Shown here: in pieces, positions 1 through 7,063 of the stretch
Layout of the letters: each line of letters opens with the position of its first letter
Numbering within the stretch: position 1 is the first letter of the stretch
NCBI GenBank assembly: GCA_937925565.1
Contig: CALALM010000390.1
Coordinates: 1-9,750, forward strand
DNA from: an uncultured Centipeda sp.
GTDB lineage: Bacteria > Bacillota > Negativicutes > Selenomonadales > Selenomonadaceae
Direction: 5' to 3'
DNA length: 9,750 nucleotides
Notes under the pieces: model-generated
Databases searched by the model: none
The model's input: the letters and a program-made list of their open reading frames with translations, nothing else
Told to the model about the DNA's origin: nothing
Translations under genes and position numbers: made by a program

Positions 1-142
1 TCAGATCGACGACCTTCCCGTTCAGGCTCGCTGCAAGTGCTTTCTTTGCGAGCGAGTTGCTCATGCTCTTCACGACATCCAGCAGCGTCGTTCCCGCCTC
101 TGCCTCACGAATGGAGCCATCCGGCAGTGTCAGCTTTATCAT
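1..142 (-). CDS. thrS: Threonyl-tRNA synthetase, N-terminal fragment (TGS domain), cut by window edge
   Basis: The enzyme charges tRNA-Thr with threonine in the cytoplasm. Only the first 47 codons are inside the window. The translation begins MIKLTLPDGSIREAEAGTT and continues through LAKKALAASLNGKVVDL. This is the TGS domain that opens bacterial ThrS: a small beta-grasp fold with the pattern LPDGS, then AGTT, then LAKKALAA, then NGKVVDL. The ATG at 140-142 is preceded by GGAGGAG (151-158) at normal spacing, so the start is well supported. The aminoacylation, editing and anticodon-binding domains lie outside the window. A strong hairpin with a U-run ends only about 30 nt before the start codon, leaving no room for a separate promoter after it. 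Expression therefore probably depends on transcription passing that hairpin. RelA/SpoT and Obg-type proteins also carry TGS domains, but not at the extreme N-terminus with this motif set. Confidence 0.93.
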   Translation of the reverse strand, partial: MIKLTLPDGSIREAEAGTTLLDVVKSMSNSLAKKALAASLNGKVVDL

Positions 143-171
143 AAAACGCTCTCCTCCCATATCACACCATA

Positions 172-221
172 CAAAAAGCCCTGCCCCTTGGGATAGGAAA
201 TCCATCCCCTAGGGACAAGGC
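172..221 (-). terminator. Strong intrinsic terminator or attenuator between the LysM gene and thrS
   Basis: Read on the minus strand, the arm GCCTTGTCCCT (211-221) pairs with AGGGGCAGGGC (178-188), allowing G-U pairs. An inner helix GGGAT/ATCCC extends the stem, and TTTTT follows (173-177). It lies 30 nt after the LysM stop codon and 30 nt before the thrS start. It is either the terminator of the LysM gene or, because no thrS promoter fits downstream of it, a conditional attenuator for thrS. The hairpin is clear from the sequence; regulated readthrough is inference. Confidence 0.8.
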
Positions 222-240
222 GTTATGTTTCCACCCTAAT
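203..240 (-). promoter_or_regulatory. T-box-like antiterminator element upstream of thrS (tentative, incomplete)
   Basis: On the minus strand TTAGGGTGGAA (about 229-239) is followed by TTGTCCCTAG. TAGGG can pair with CCCTA, and this pairing would compete with the terminator arm. That is the logic of T-box leaders, whose conserved sequence is AGGGUGGNACCGCG with a downstream GUCCCU. Here AGGGTGG, the tRNA-acceptor-matching UGGA and TCCCT are present, but the ACCGCG part reads AACATAACG. The LysM coding sequence also occupies the place where Stem I with its threonine specifier codon should be. It could be a reduced or decayed T-box, or a coincidence. Confidence 0.3.
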
Positions 241-586
241 CGGTAACGTCATTATAAGGCGCACGGGCGGCTGTGTCAAGGGCTTTGTGCTCTGCCATTG
301 CCTGCAGATGCTCGGTGGGTTCGATCACCGGTACGCGCAGACGACGTCCTGCAGCGACAGCGCCGTCCGGTGCGAGTCCGTTCACCTCAATAATCGCCTC
401 CTCGAGCTGCTCCACCATCGTTTCCTTCGTCGCGAACCTCTGTGCGATCGTCCATACATTCTCGCCGCGCGACACGCTCACCTCGATAAACTCGGATGAG
501 CGCAAGTACGGATTCGTCAGATGAAGCGCGGAAACACCCATCCAAATAAGAGCAAATACACTGAGAGCAAGACCGATGCGTTTCAT
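236..586 (-). CDS. Small membrane-anchored LysM protein, YneA-like SOS cell-division inhibitor candidate
   Basis: This is a 116-residue protein. Residues 1-3 are MKR, followed by one hydrophobic segment (about 4-22, IGLALSVFALIWMGVSALHL), so the N-terminus is a signal anchor with the rest outside the membrane. Residues 36-88 form one LysM peptidoglycan-binding domain: VSRGENVWTIAQRF, a helix, NGL and GRRLRVPV. The C-terminal tail of about 28 residues is polar with no recognised domain. I chose the ATG at 584-586 because ACGGAGGT sits just upstream; the reading frame stays open to 673 but those codons overlap the promoter. Size, anchor-plus-LysM order and LexA-box-like operators at its promoter match YneA of Bacillus, which delays septation after DNA damage. 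Sequence identity cannot be judged here, and some small LysM proteins are unrelated wall proteins. The stop codon overlaps the T-box-like AGGG. Confidence 0.85.
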   Translation of the reverse strand: MKRIGLALSVFALIWMGVSALHLTNPYLRSSEFIEVSVSRGENVWTIAQRFATKETMVEQLEEAIIEVNGLAPDGAVAAGRRLRVPVIEPTEHLQAMAEHKALDTAARAPYNDVTD

Positions 587-625
587 CTTTACCTCCGTTT
601 TATAAATATCCGTATATACATTCTC

Positions 626-639
626 AAAACTTTTGTTCG
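626..639 (-). promoter_or_regulatory. LexA-box-like operator O1, at the transcription start
   Basis: The minus strand reads CGAACAAAAGTTTT. It matches the Gram-positive LexA/DinR consensus CGAAC-N4-GTTCG in one full half-site and three bases (GTT) of the other. It lies 5 nt downstream of the -10 box, where bound LexA would block RNA polymerase. Confidence 0.65.
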
Positions 640-644
640 GATAT

Positions 645-673
645 AGAATAACACAGAAAAGGTGTTTGGTCAA
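645..673 (-). promoter_or_regulatory. Sigma-A-type promoter of the LysM gene
   Basis: On the minus strand TTGACC (668-673) and TATTCT (645-650) are separated by exactly 17 nt. Transcription would start near 638, inside a LexA-box-like palindrome, leaving a leader of about 50 nt before the ATG at 586. Confidence 0.75.
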
Positions 674-679
674 TACTTT

Positions 680-693
680 CGAACATATTTTTG
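680..693 (+). promoter_or_regulatory. LexA-box-like operator O2, just upstream of the -35
   Basis: CGAACATATTTTTG fits CGAAC-N4-GTTYG except for one G-to-T change in the second half. It lies 6 nt upstream of the -35 box of the LysM gene. The 18-nt stretch starting at 681 recurs at 711 with a single mismatch. Confidence 0.5.
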
Positions 694-709
694 CGAAATT
701 TTTGTTCGC

Positions 710-723
710 GGAACATATTTTTG
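710..723 (+). promoter_or_regulatory. LexA-box-like operator O3, direct repeat of O2
   Basis: GGAACATATTTTTG repeats O2 exactly 30 bp away, about three helical turns, so both sites face the same side of the DNA. An overlapping inverted pair, TGTTC-GCG-GAACA (703-715), adds a further GTTC half-site between O2 and O3. Confidence 0.4.
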
Positions 724-729
724 CAAAAG

Positions 730-763
730 AAAAAGAGCCATGCTTGAAAGCATAGCTCTTTTT
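730..763. terminator. Bidirectional terminator hairpin
   Basis: AAAAAGAGC-C-ATGCT (730-744) pairs with AGCAT-A-GCTCTTTTT (749-763) across a four-base loop, with one internal mismatch. On the minus strand it continues into T-rich sequence and would end the transcript of the large activase gene. It is separated from that gene's stop codon by the palindromic element at 768-931. Confidence 0.8.
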
Positions 764-767
764 CCAA

Positions 768-931
768 GGGAATCACTGATAAAATGAAGTCCGTCAGATT
801 GGCGCAGATTTTTTCGTCCGATTGAGGCAGCAAACCGGACGCATAGCCAAAGCTATGTGGAGGATTTGCTAACGAAAAGCGGACAAAAAAGATGCGCTAA
901 GATGGCGTGGCTGAATTTATCAGTGCTTCCC
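768..931. repeat. MITE-like long imperfect palindrome with terminal inverted repeats
   Basis: The ends GGGAATCACTGATAAA (768-783) and TTTATCAGTGCTTCCC (916-931) are inverted repeats matching at 15 of 16 positions. Pairing continues inward: the segment 802-820 (GCGCA, T-run, GTCCG) opposes 880-897 (CGGAC, A-run, TGCGC). The centre is the hairpin CATAGC-CAAA-GCTATG (842-857). The element has no plausible coding content and ends 8 bp from the stop codon of the activase gene, between it and its terminator. Size, ends and overall symmetry suit a non-autonomous transposable element or a dispersed palindromic repeat. I see no clear target-site duplication. Confidence 0.65.
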
Positions 932-939
932 AAGATTCA

Positions 940-3900
940 TTATCTCATTTTTGCGGTTTCGTTTGTCTGCATCACAGAATCCGACTTTGCCGGCCGCCGT
1001 TCCTTTGCGACGGCGAGCATGAGTTTCAGGCGATTGAGCTGGTTGACCTCGCTCGATCCCGCATCGCAGTCGATCGCCGTGATATTCGCGCCGTGATACG
1101 CCTTGCGCAGGTCGTGCATGACGCCCTTGCCTGTGATGTGGTTCGGCAAACAGCCGAACGGCTGCAAGCAGACAACGTTGGGCACGCCCTCCTCGATGAG
1201 CTTTACCATCTCGCCCGTGAGGAACCAGCCCTCCCCTGCCATGTTGCCGAGGCTGACGTGACGTGCCGCAAGCTGCGCCGTGTGATCGATGGACTGCGGT
1301 GGACGGAAGTGACGGCTCTCTGTGAGTGCCTTGCGCATAGGTGCGCGGAAAAACTCTATGACCTTGATGAACATACGTCCAAAAAGACGATCTTTGTACG
1401 AACCAGAGAGCAGTTTGTGCTGTGCAATCGGGTCGTATGCGGAGTAGAGGAAGAAGTCCACAAAGTCGGGCATAACGACCTCTGCCCCCTCGTTCATCAA
1501 CACCGTTTCGATGTCATTGTTCGCAACTGGATGGTACTTGACAAGGATTTCGCCGACGATGCCGACCTTCGGCTTCCACAGGTGCTCATCGATAGGAATG
1601 TGGTCAAAATCGCGCACAATGTCCTTCACCATGCGGCGGAATTTGAACACACTGCCGCGCTCAATCTCCTCCTTCGCACGTGTCATCCACTTGTCGAATG
1701 CCGCCTGTGTCGATCCTTTGACAAGTTCATACGGCATCATGCGATTGCGAACATTCATGAGAAGGTCGCCGTAGACCGCCGCCTTGATGGCGTCCACCAT
1801 CATCTCACGGCTGAAGGCAAAGCTGTCCGTCTCCTCGGGCAGTCCGCGCACCGCAAAGACAGCAACGTTCGGGAAGCCCGCATCGCGCAGTGCCTTGCGC
1901 AGGACGCCAAGATAGTTGGTCGCACGGCACGCGCCGCATGTCTGAAAGAGCGCAATACTCGTGTGATCCGCGTCGCACAGCCCCGCCTTCAGCGCGGCAA
2001 GCAGCTGCCCGATGACGACGATCGCCGGATAGCACATATCGTTGTGCACGTAGCGCAGCCCAAGATCAATCGCTGCCTTGTCCGGCATCGGTGGAATGAC
2101 GACGTTGTAGCCATGTTTTTTCATCGTCATGCGGAAAAGCTCGAAGTGGATCGGCGCCATCTGCGGCGCAAGAATCGTATGCGTCTTTCTGCAGTCCTCG
2201 GTAAAGCGCGGACGCTCGATGACGGGCACCTCGTGATAGACGGGGTTCTCCCTGCGCGCAAGCGCTGCAATCAGCGAACGCAGACGGATGCGTGCCGCGC
2301 CGAGATTCGACACCTCGTCGAGTTTGATCATCGTATAGATACGCTCGTGCGATTCGAGGATCTCGCGCACCTCTGAGGTCGTGAGTGCGTCCAGACCGCA
2401 GCCGAACGAACTGAGCTGGATGAGTGTCACATTTGGATGCTCCGCGACGAACTGCGCCGCATGGTAGAGGCGCGCGTGGTAGCTCCACTGGTTCACGACC
2501 TGAAGCCGACGCTCGTGCACGGGAATGTGATAGACCGCGTCCTCGGAGAGGATCGGCAGCTTGTAGGACTGGATCATCTCGGGGATGCCGTGGTTGATCT
2601 CGGGATCGACATGATACGGACGTCCCGCGAGAAGAATCGCGTGCTCTCCCGTCTGCGCAATACGATCGAGGATCTGCTGACCGTAGTCACGCACATCCTT
2701 TCGGTATTGCTCGATCTCAGCATAGCCCGCATCAACGGCGGCGGTGATCTCCTTTTTCCCGATCCCCTCCGCCTTGCCGAACTCCTCCACGAGGCGCTCA
2801 ATCATACGCTTTCGGTCATTGATCGGCAGGAACGGCTGGATAAAGCAGATGTTCTTCTCACGCAGGATGTCCATATTGATGCGGATGTTCTCTGCGTAGG
2901 ACGCAACGATCGGGCAGTTGAAATTGTTCGCTGACGAGCCCGGTTTATCCTCCATATTGTGGGGCTCGCAGGGATAAAAGATCGTATCGACGCCCTTTTC
3001 CACGAGGTCGACAATGTGTCCGTGCGCGAGCTTTGCGGGGTAGCAGAGCGAGTCCGACGGAATCGTTGCCATGCCTTTGTAAAAGAGCTGCGGCGACGAT
3101 TTCCCCGAGAGAACGACGCCATATCCGAGCTTGTCAAAGAACGTGAACCAGAACGGATAGTCCTCGTACATATTGAGCGTGCGCGGAATGCCGATGCGTC
3201 CACGGCGCGGCTCTGCGGGCGATTTATAGTGTTTGAATACACGCCGATACTTGAATTTGTAGATGTTCGGCGTATCATCCTCGTGCTTTTCGCCGCCGAT
3301 ACCGCGTTCACAGCGATTGCCCGTGAAGTAGCGCTCACCGTTCGGGAACTGCTGCATCGTGATGAGGCACTTATTGCCACATTTGCCGCAGCGATAGGAG
3401 CTGGTCTTGGTCTCAAATGTGCCAAGCTCATCCGCCCCGAGGAGCGTCGATCGCTCCGTCCCCGTCTCAAGCGCGAGGATCGCCGCGCCATATGCACCCA
3501 TGAGCCCCGCGATGTCGGGACGAATGACATCCTTGCCGATGATGTTCTCAAGCGCACGCAGAACCGCATCGTTGTAGAACGTCCCGCCCTGCACGACGAT
3601 GTGCTCGCCGAGCGTTGACACGTCCTTGATCTGCATGACCTTGAACAGGGCGTTCTTGACGACCGAGAGCGCAATGCCCGCCGAGATGTCGGCGACCTCC
3701 GCCCCCTCCTTCTGCGCCTGCTTGACCTTCGAATTCATGAAGACCGTGCAGCGCGTTCCGAGATCGACGGGAGCCTTCGCGTCCACCGCCTTGCCCGCAA
3801 ACTCTGCGGGCGTCATATGCAGTCCCTCGGCAAAGTTCTGGATGAACGAGCCGCAGCCCGCCGAGCATGCCTCATTGAGCGTAATGTTGCCGACGCTGCC

Positions 3901-5199
3901 GTCCTGCACGAAGAAGCACTTCATATCCTGCCCGCCAATGTCCAGCACAAAGCTGACCTCTGGACAGAACTCCTGCGCCGCACGCAGATGGGCAAAGGTC
4001 TCGACCTCGCCACCGTCCGCGTGGAGCGCCGCCTTGACGATTGCCTCGCCGTAGCCCGTTGTCATCGCACCCGCAATGTACGCGCCCTCGGGCATCACGG
4101 CATAGAACTCTTTCAGCGCGTCGATGACGGACTGCAAGGGCGAGCCATGATTACTGCCGTAGGACGTATGCAGTAGCTCTTTGTCGCTGCCGATGGCGAC
4201 AAGCTTTGTCGTTGTCGAGCCTGCGTCGATGCCGATGCAGATCGGACCGCAATAGTCCGCAAGAATTCCGCGCTTTACGCGATCACGATCATGCCGTGCA
4301 CGGAACGCCGCATAGTCCTCTGCGCCCTTAAAGAGTGTGAAATCGGCCGTACGTGTCTCTGCCGCAGCAGCCTTCTCCGCACGTGCAATACACGACTCCA
4401 TCTCCCCCATATCGATTGCTTTGGCCTCATCTGAGAGCGCCGCGCCGACCGCGACGAAATAATTGCCGTAATCCACATCGACAACGTGTTCATCGTCGAG
4501 CTTCAATGTTTCGATAAAGCGTTTTTTCAGTTCCGGGAGAAAGTGCAGAGGCCCACCGAGGAATGCGACATTGCCGCCGATCGGGCGCCCCTGCGCGAGG
4601 TTGCCGATGGTCTGATTGACGACCGCCTGAAAAACGGAGAGTGCAATGTCCGCCTTCTCCGCACCGTCGTTCATGAGCGCCTGAATATCCGTCTTGGCGA
4701 ACACGCCGCAGCGCGAGGCAATCGCGTAGACACGCTTGCCCTTTTCTGCGAGTGCATTGAGTCCGATGGGATCCGTCGAGAGCAGGGATGCCATATGGTC
4801 AATGAACGAGCCGGTACCGCCTGCACAGACACCGTTCATGCGCTGCTCGGGTGCATCACCGAAATACGTGATCTTGGCGTCCTCGCCGCCAAGCTCGACT
4901 GCCGTCGTTGTCTCCGGAATGAGACGACGCACCGCCGAGGCACAGGCGATGACCTCCTGTACGAACGGAAGTCCGATGCGCTGGGCAATGCCCATGCCCG
5001 CCGACCCCGTGAGTGCAAACGAGAATTTCGCCTCACCGACCACCTCTTTCAGCTGCTCCAGATTCTCCTGCAGCGCCTTGCCGATCTCAGAAAAATGCCG
5101 TGCATAATTCTTGTAGAGGATCTCATGCTCCTCCCCAAGGACGACCAGCTTGATCGTCGTCGAACCGACGTCCACACCGACACGAAATGGGGATTCCAA
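940..5199 (-). CDS. Giant acyl-CoA dehydratase activase, two ATPase modules fused to DUF2229-type and C-terminal regions
   Basis: 1419 residues, the usual size for this fused family. It carries two BcrA/BadF/HgdC-type ASKHA ATPase modules: residues about 6-255 (DVGSTTIKLVVLG; GGEDAKI) and about 321-578 (IDAGSTTTKLVAIG; GGQDMK). Each keeps the cysteine pair that holds the activator's [4Fe-4S] cluster: C125 (VCAGGTGSF) and C164 (SRCGVF), then C445 (ACSAGCGSF) and C484 (TRCTVF). A four-cysteine cluster follows (C604, C607, C611, C630), then a DUF2229-like region (about 669-800 and beyond; IPSDSLCYPAKLAHGH) and a conserved C-terminal part ending near LQPFGCLPNHITGKG. Relatives use ATP to drive low-potential electron transfer into 2-hydroxyacyl-CoA dehydratases. 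No dehydratase subunit genes flank it, so the substrate is unknown. The start is TTG with AGGTGG (5207-5212) 7 nt upstream; no ATG occurs before residue 69. Confidence 0.92.
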   Translation of the reverse strand: MESPFRVGVDVGSTTIKLVVLGEEHEILYKNYARHFSEIGKALQENLEQLKEVVGEAKFSFALTGSAGMGIAQRIGLPFVQEVIACASAVRRLIPETTTAVELGGEDAKITYFGDAPEQRMNGVCAGGTGSFIDHMASLLSTDPIGLNALAEKGKRVYAIASRCGVFAKTDIQALMNDGAEKADIALSVFQAVVNQTIGNLAQGRPIGGNVAFLGGPLHFLPELKKRFIETLKLDDEHVVDVDYGNYFVAVGAALSDEAKAIDMGEMESCIARAEKAAAAETRTADFTLFKGAEDYAAFRARHDRDRVKRGILADYCGPICIGIDAGSTTTKLVAIGSDKELLHTSYGSNHGSPLQSVIDALKEFYAVMPEGAYIAGAMTTGYGEAIVKAALHADGGEVETFAHLRAAQEFCPEVSFVLDIGGQDMKCFFVQDGSVGNITLNEACSAGCGSFIQNFAEGLHMTPAEFAGKAVDAKAPVDLGTRCTVFMNSKVKQAQKEGAEVADISAGIALSVVKNALFKVMQIKDVSTLGEHIVVQGGTFYNDAVLRALENIIGKDVIRPDIAGLMGAYGAAILALETGTERSTLLGADELGTFETKTSSYRCGKCGNKCLITMQQFPNGERYFTGNRCERGIGGEKHEDDTPNIYKFKYRRVFKHYKSPAEPRRGRIGIPRTLNMYEDYPFWFTFFDKLGYGVVLSGKSSPQLFYKGMATIPSDSLCYPAKLAHGHIVDLVEKGVDTIFYPCEPHNMEDKPGSSANNFNCPIVASYAENIRINMDILREKNICFIQPFLPINDRKRMIERLVEEFGKAEGIGKKEITAAVDAGYAEIEQYRKDVRDYGQQILDRIAQTGEHAILLAGRPYHVDPEINHGIPEMIQSYKLPILSEDAVYHIPVHERRLQVVNQWSYHARLYHAAQFVAEHPNVTLIQLSSFGCGLDALTTSEVREILESHERIYTMIKLDEVSNLGAARIRLRSLIAALARRENPVYHEVPVIERPRFTEDCRKTHTILAPQMAPIHFELFRMTMKKHGYNVVIPPMPDKAAIDLGLRYVHNDMCYPAIVVIGQLLAALKAGLCDADHTSIALFQTCGACRATNYLGVLRKALRDAGFPNVAVFAVRGLPEETDSFAFSREMMVDAIKAAVYGDLLMNVRNRMMPYELVKGSTQAAFDKWMTRAKEEIERGSVFKFRRMVKDIVRDFDHIPIDEHLWKPKVGIVGEILVKYHPVANNDIETVLMNEGAEVVMPDFVDFFLYSAYDPIAQHKLLSGSYKDRLFGRMFIKVIEFFRAPMRKALTESRHFRPPQSIDHTAQLAARHVSLGNMAGEGWFLTGEMVKLIEEGVPNVVCLQPFGCLPNHITGKGVMHDLRKAYHGANITAIDCDAGSSEVNQLNRLKLMLAVAKERRPAKSDSVMQTNETAKMR

Positions 5200-5206
5200 A
5201 GTAACA

Positions 5207-5212
5207 CCACCT
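5207..5212 (-). promoter_or_regulatory. Ribosome binding site fixing a TTG start for the activase
   Basis: AGGTGG on the minus strand lies 7 nt before the TTG at 5197-5199. The first in-frame ATG would remove the ATP-binding DVGSTT motif, so initiation at TTG is the sensible reading. Confidence 0.7.
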
Positions 5213-5217
5213 ATCCG

Positions 5218-5241
5218 AATCCATATAAAAGAATATGGATT
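5218..5241 (-). promoter_or_regulatory. AT-rich perfect hairpin in the activase leader
   Basis: AATCCATAT (5218-5226) and ATATGGATT (5233-5241) form a perfect 9-bp inverted repeat around six bases, 5 nt upstream of the activase ribosome binding site. It could be a protein operator or a leader RNA hairpin. A weak promoter, TTGAAT-16-TATATG (5222-5249), overlaps it. Confidence 0.4.
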
Positions 5242-5261
5242 TTATTCAATTAACTCATATT

Positions 5262-5294
5262 AAATAGGAAAGCCTCTTTAAGGCTTCCCTATTT
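5262..5294. terminator. Hairpin between the beta-CASP gene and the activase, probable weak terminator
   Basis: AAATAGGAAAGCCT (5262-5275) pairs with AGGCTTCCCTATTT (5281-5294): 14 bp with one weak position and a five-base loop. It lies about 100 nt after the beta-CASP stop codon and would end that transcript. The minus-strand tail is only TTTAATATG, so termination may be partial. On the minus strand the hairpin starts right at the expected start site of the promoter candidate at 5291-5319, so it may instead be a 5' stabilising stem of the activase mRNA. Confidence 0.5.
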
Positions 5295-5319
5295 TAACGT
5301 ATTTCACAGGACTATGCAA
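5291..5319 (-). promoter_or_regulatory. Promoter candidate for the activase gene
   Basis: On the minus strand TTGCAT (5314-5319) and TAAAAT (5291-5296) are separated by 17 nt. The -10 matches 5 of 6 consensus bases and the -35 only 3 of 6. The leader would be about 85-90 nt. The remainder of the spacer (5320-5391) shows no other convincing element. Confidence 0.4.
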
Positions 5320-5391
5320 GTGTATGGCGCACAGTTCCGCGATATCCAATTTTCAAATAATGGTTCTTCATTTTATAGAAAGAAACAGACC

Positions 5392-7002
5392 TCAAATATT
5401 ATACGGTGCAGCGAGTTTCTTGAAGTAGTTGCGCGCTTTCTGCATCGTCCGGATGATTGGCTCCATGAGCTTTGGCTGGCGCACGACCGTGCGGATAACC
5501 GCCTTACGCAGCTGCCGATACTCCGCGTCGAAATCGCGCATGACATCCTCCATCTCCGCCTCGACCGAGACGGAGGGGATGTTCGACGGGATGAGATTGG
5601 CGCTCCGTCCCTGAATTGTAACAGTATCACCGAGGAAAGGTGCATAGACTTCGAGCCCAAGTTCTTCCTGAATCCGTTCCTTGAGCGCCTCCTGTGCCTG
5701 TCCCTCGCCGTGGACGAGAAACACCTTTGCAGGGCGCGGGGCGGTAATCGAACGCATCCAGTCGACGATCTGCTCTGCATCCGCATGCGCCGAAAAGCCC
5801 TCAAGCACCTGAATCTGAGCCTTGACCGCAATCTCCTCACCGAGCACACGCACGCGTTTAATGCCGTCGACGAGCCGCCGCCCAAGGCTTCCCTCCGCCT
5901 GATAGCCGACAAAGAGCACCGTGGACTCCGGACGCCAGAGGTTGTGCTTGAGGTGGTGCAGTACACGTCCTGCATCTGCCATGCCCGAGGCAGACAGGAT
6001 GATTGCCGAGCCCTCGGCAGAGTTCAGTGCACGTGACTCCGCCGCCGTCTCTGCAATGCGCACCTGCGGGAACGAAGGAATCGTCCCCTGCTCCCCAAAG
6101 AACGCAATGGTCTCCTCATCAAAGTCCTCATAGTTCTTGAGGAAGACACGCGTCGCCTGAATTGCAAGCGGACTGTCGATGATGATCGGGATATCACCGT
6201 CAAGCCGTCCCGCCTTCCACAGATTGTAAAAGTAATAGAGCAGCGTCTGTGTTCTGCCGACGGCAAAGGACGGGATAATGACGTTGCCGCCTCGATCCAT
6301 CGTATCGCGGATAACCTCAAGGAGCGCCGTCTCCTTGTCATAATCACGGTGAATACGGTCGCCGTACGTGGACTCGACAAGCAGGAAATCCGTTCCCGCA
6401 ATTCGTTCCGGATCACGCAGGATTGGCTGATTCGGCTGACCGAGGTCGCCCGAGAAGACAAGCTTCGTCTCCTGCCCGTTCTCCTCCACCACCATCTCGA
6501 TGATTGCCGATCCGAGAATGTGCCCCGCGTCGCGGAAGGTCAGTTGCAGAGCATCCACCTGCAAGGGAGACTGATAGGGGACCGGCTCAAACAGCTCAAG
6601 TGCGGCAAAGGCATCCGCCTGCGTATAGAGCGGCGTAATCGGCGCCTCACTGCGGCGGGCGTTCTTCCGATTAAAGAGCTCTGCATCGCTCTCTTGGATG
6701 TGCGCGGAGTCCGGCAGCATGATGCGCACGAGGTCGCAGGTGGAACGCGTCGCGTAGATTTTTCCGCGAAAACCTTCACGCACGAGGCGCGGAATGCGTC
6801 CACAGTGGTCGATGTGCGCATGCGTCAAAAAAACCGCCTCGATCTCGGCGGGATTGAACGGAAAGTCCTCATAGTTCATCTCGCGCAGACGCCGCGTTCC
6901 CTGATACATGCCGCAGTCCACCAGATAGCTGTGATCCCCCACATGGAGCAGATAGCACGAGCCTGTGACGACGTGCGCAGCGCCCAAAAATTCGAGCCGC
7001 AT
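5392..7002 (-). CDS. Metallo-beta-lactamase/beta-CASP ribonuclease-type protein
   Basis: 536 residues. The N-terminal metallo-beta-lactamase fold has the zinc motif HAHIDH (61-66), H161 in DAGHILGSA and D186 in FSGDLG. The inserted beta-CASP domain (about 205-395) carries E210 in VESTYGDR (motif A), the histidine-rich VLHHLKH (348-353, motif B region) and the RNA-specificity region GFSAHAD (402-408) leading to H431 in LVHGE (motif C). Bacterial and archaeal relatives in the YSH1/CPSF-73-like group are nucleases that process or degrade RNA in the cytoplasm; the substrate of this one is unknown. A helical, charged tail of about 60 residues (481-536) follows the fold and may mediate oligomerisation. 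I chose ATG at 7000-7002, preceded by GGGAGG at 7 nt. The frame is open upstream to 7062, but that extension overlaps the promoter. The gene appears to be transcribed alone. Confidence 0.9.
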   Translation of the reverse strand: MRLEFLGAAHVVTGSCYLLHVGDHSYLVDCGMYQGTRRLREMNYEDFPFNPAEIEAVFLTHAHIDHCGRIPRLVREGFRGKIYATRSTCDLVRIMLPDSAHIQESDAELFNRKNARRSEAPITPLYTQADAFAALELFEPVPYQSPLQVDALQLTFRDAGHILGSAIIEMVVEENGQETKLVFSGDLGQPNQPILRDPERIAGTDFLLVESTYGDRIHRDYDKETALLEVIRDTMDRGGNVIIPSFAVGRTQTLLYYFYNLWKAGRLDGDIPIIIDSPLAIQATRVFLKNYEDFDEETIAFFGEQGTIPSFPQVRIAETAAESRALNSAEGSAIILSASGMADAGRVLHHLKHNLWRPESTVLFVGYQAEGSLGRRLVDGIKRVRVLGEEIAVKAQIQVLEGFSAHADAEQIVDWMRSITAPRPAKVFLVHGEGQAQEALKERIQEELGLEVYAPFLGDTVTIQGRSANLIPSNIPSVSVEAEMEDVMRDFDAEYRQLRKAVIRTVVRQPKLMEPIIRTMQKARNYFKKLAAPYNI

Positions 7003-7032
7003 AAGACAGCCTCCCTTCGGATTCAACGATTT

Positions 7033-7062
7033 CTTATATCTATAAAATTCGGAATCCATCAA
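7033..7062 (-). promoter_or_regulatory. Promoter of the beta-CASP gene
   Basis: On the minus strand TTGATG (7057-7062) and TATAAG (7033-7038) are 18 nt apart. A run of seven T and a hairpin lie directly upstream of the -35. The leader would be about 25 nt. Confidence 0.55.
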
Positions 7063-7063
7063 A

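Noticed and set aside
587..673. N-terminal extension of the LysM protein to an ATG at 673
   Set aside because: The added 29 codons run across the -10 box and the O1 operator, and lack a good ribosome binding site. The ATG at 586 has ACGGAGGT.
907..2376. 489-codon open frame on the plus strand
   Set aside because: It lies wholly antisense to the activase gene, is rich in Arg, His and Cys with no recognisable domain, and has no ribosome binding site. It is a GC-rich shadow frame.
7003..7062. 20-residue N-terminal extension of the beta-CASP protein
   Set aside because: The extension overlaps the promoter and lacks a ribosome binding site, while MRLEFLG at 7002 starts the fold exactly and has GGGAGG.
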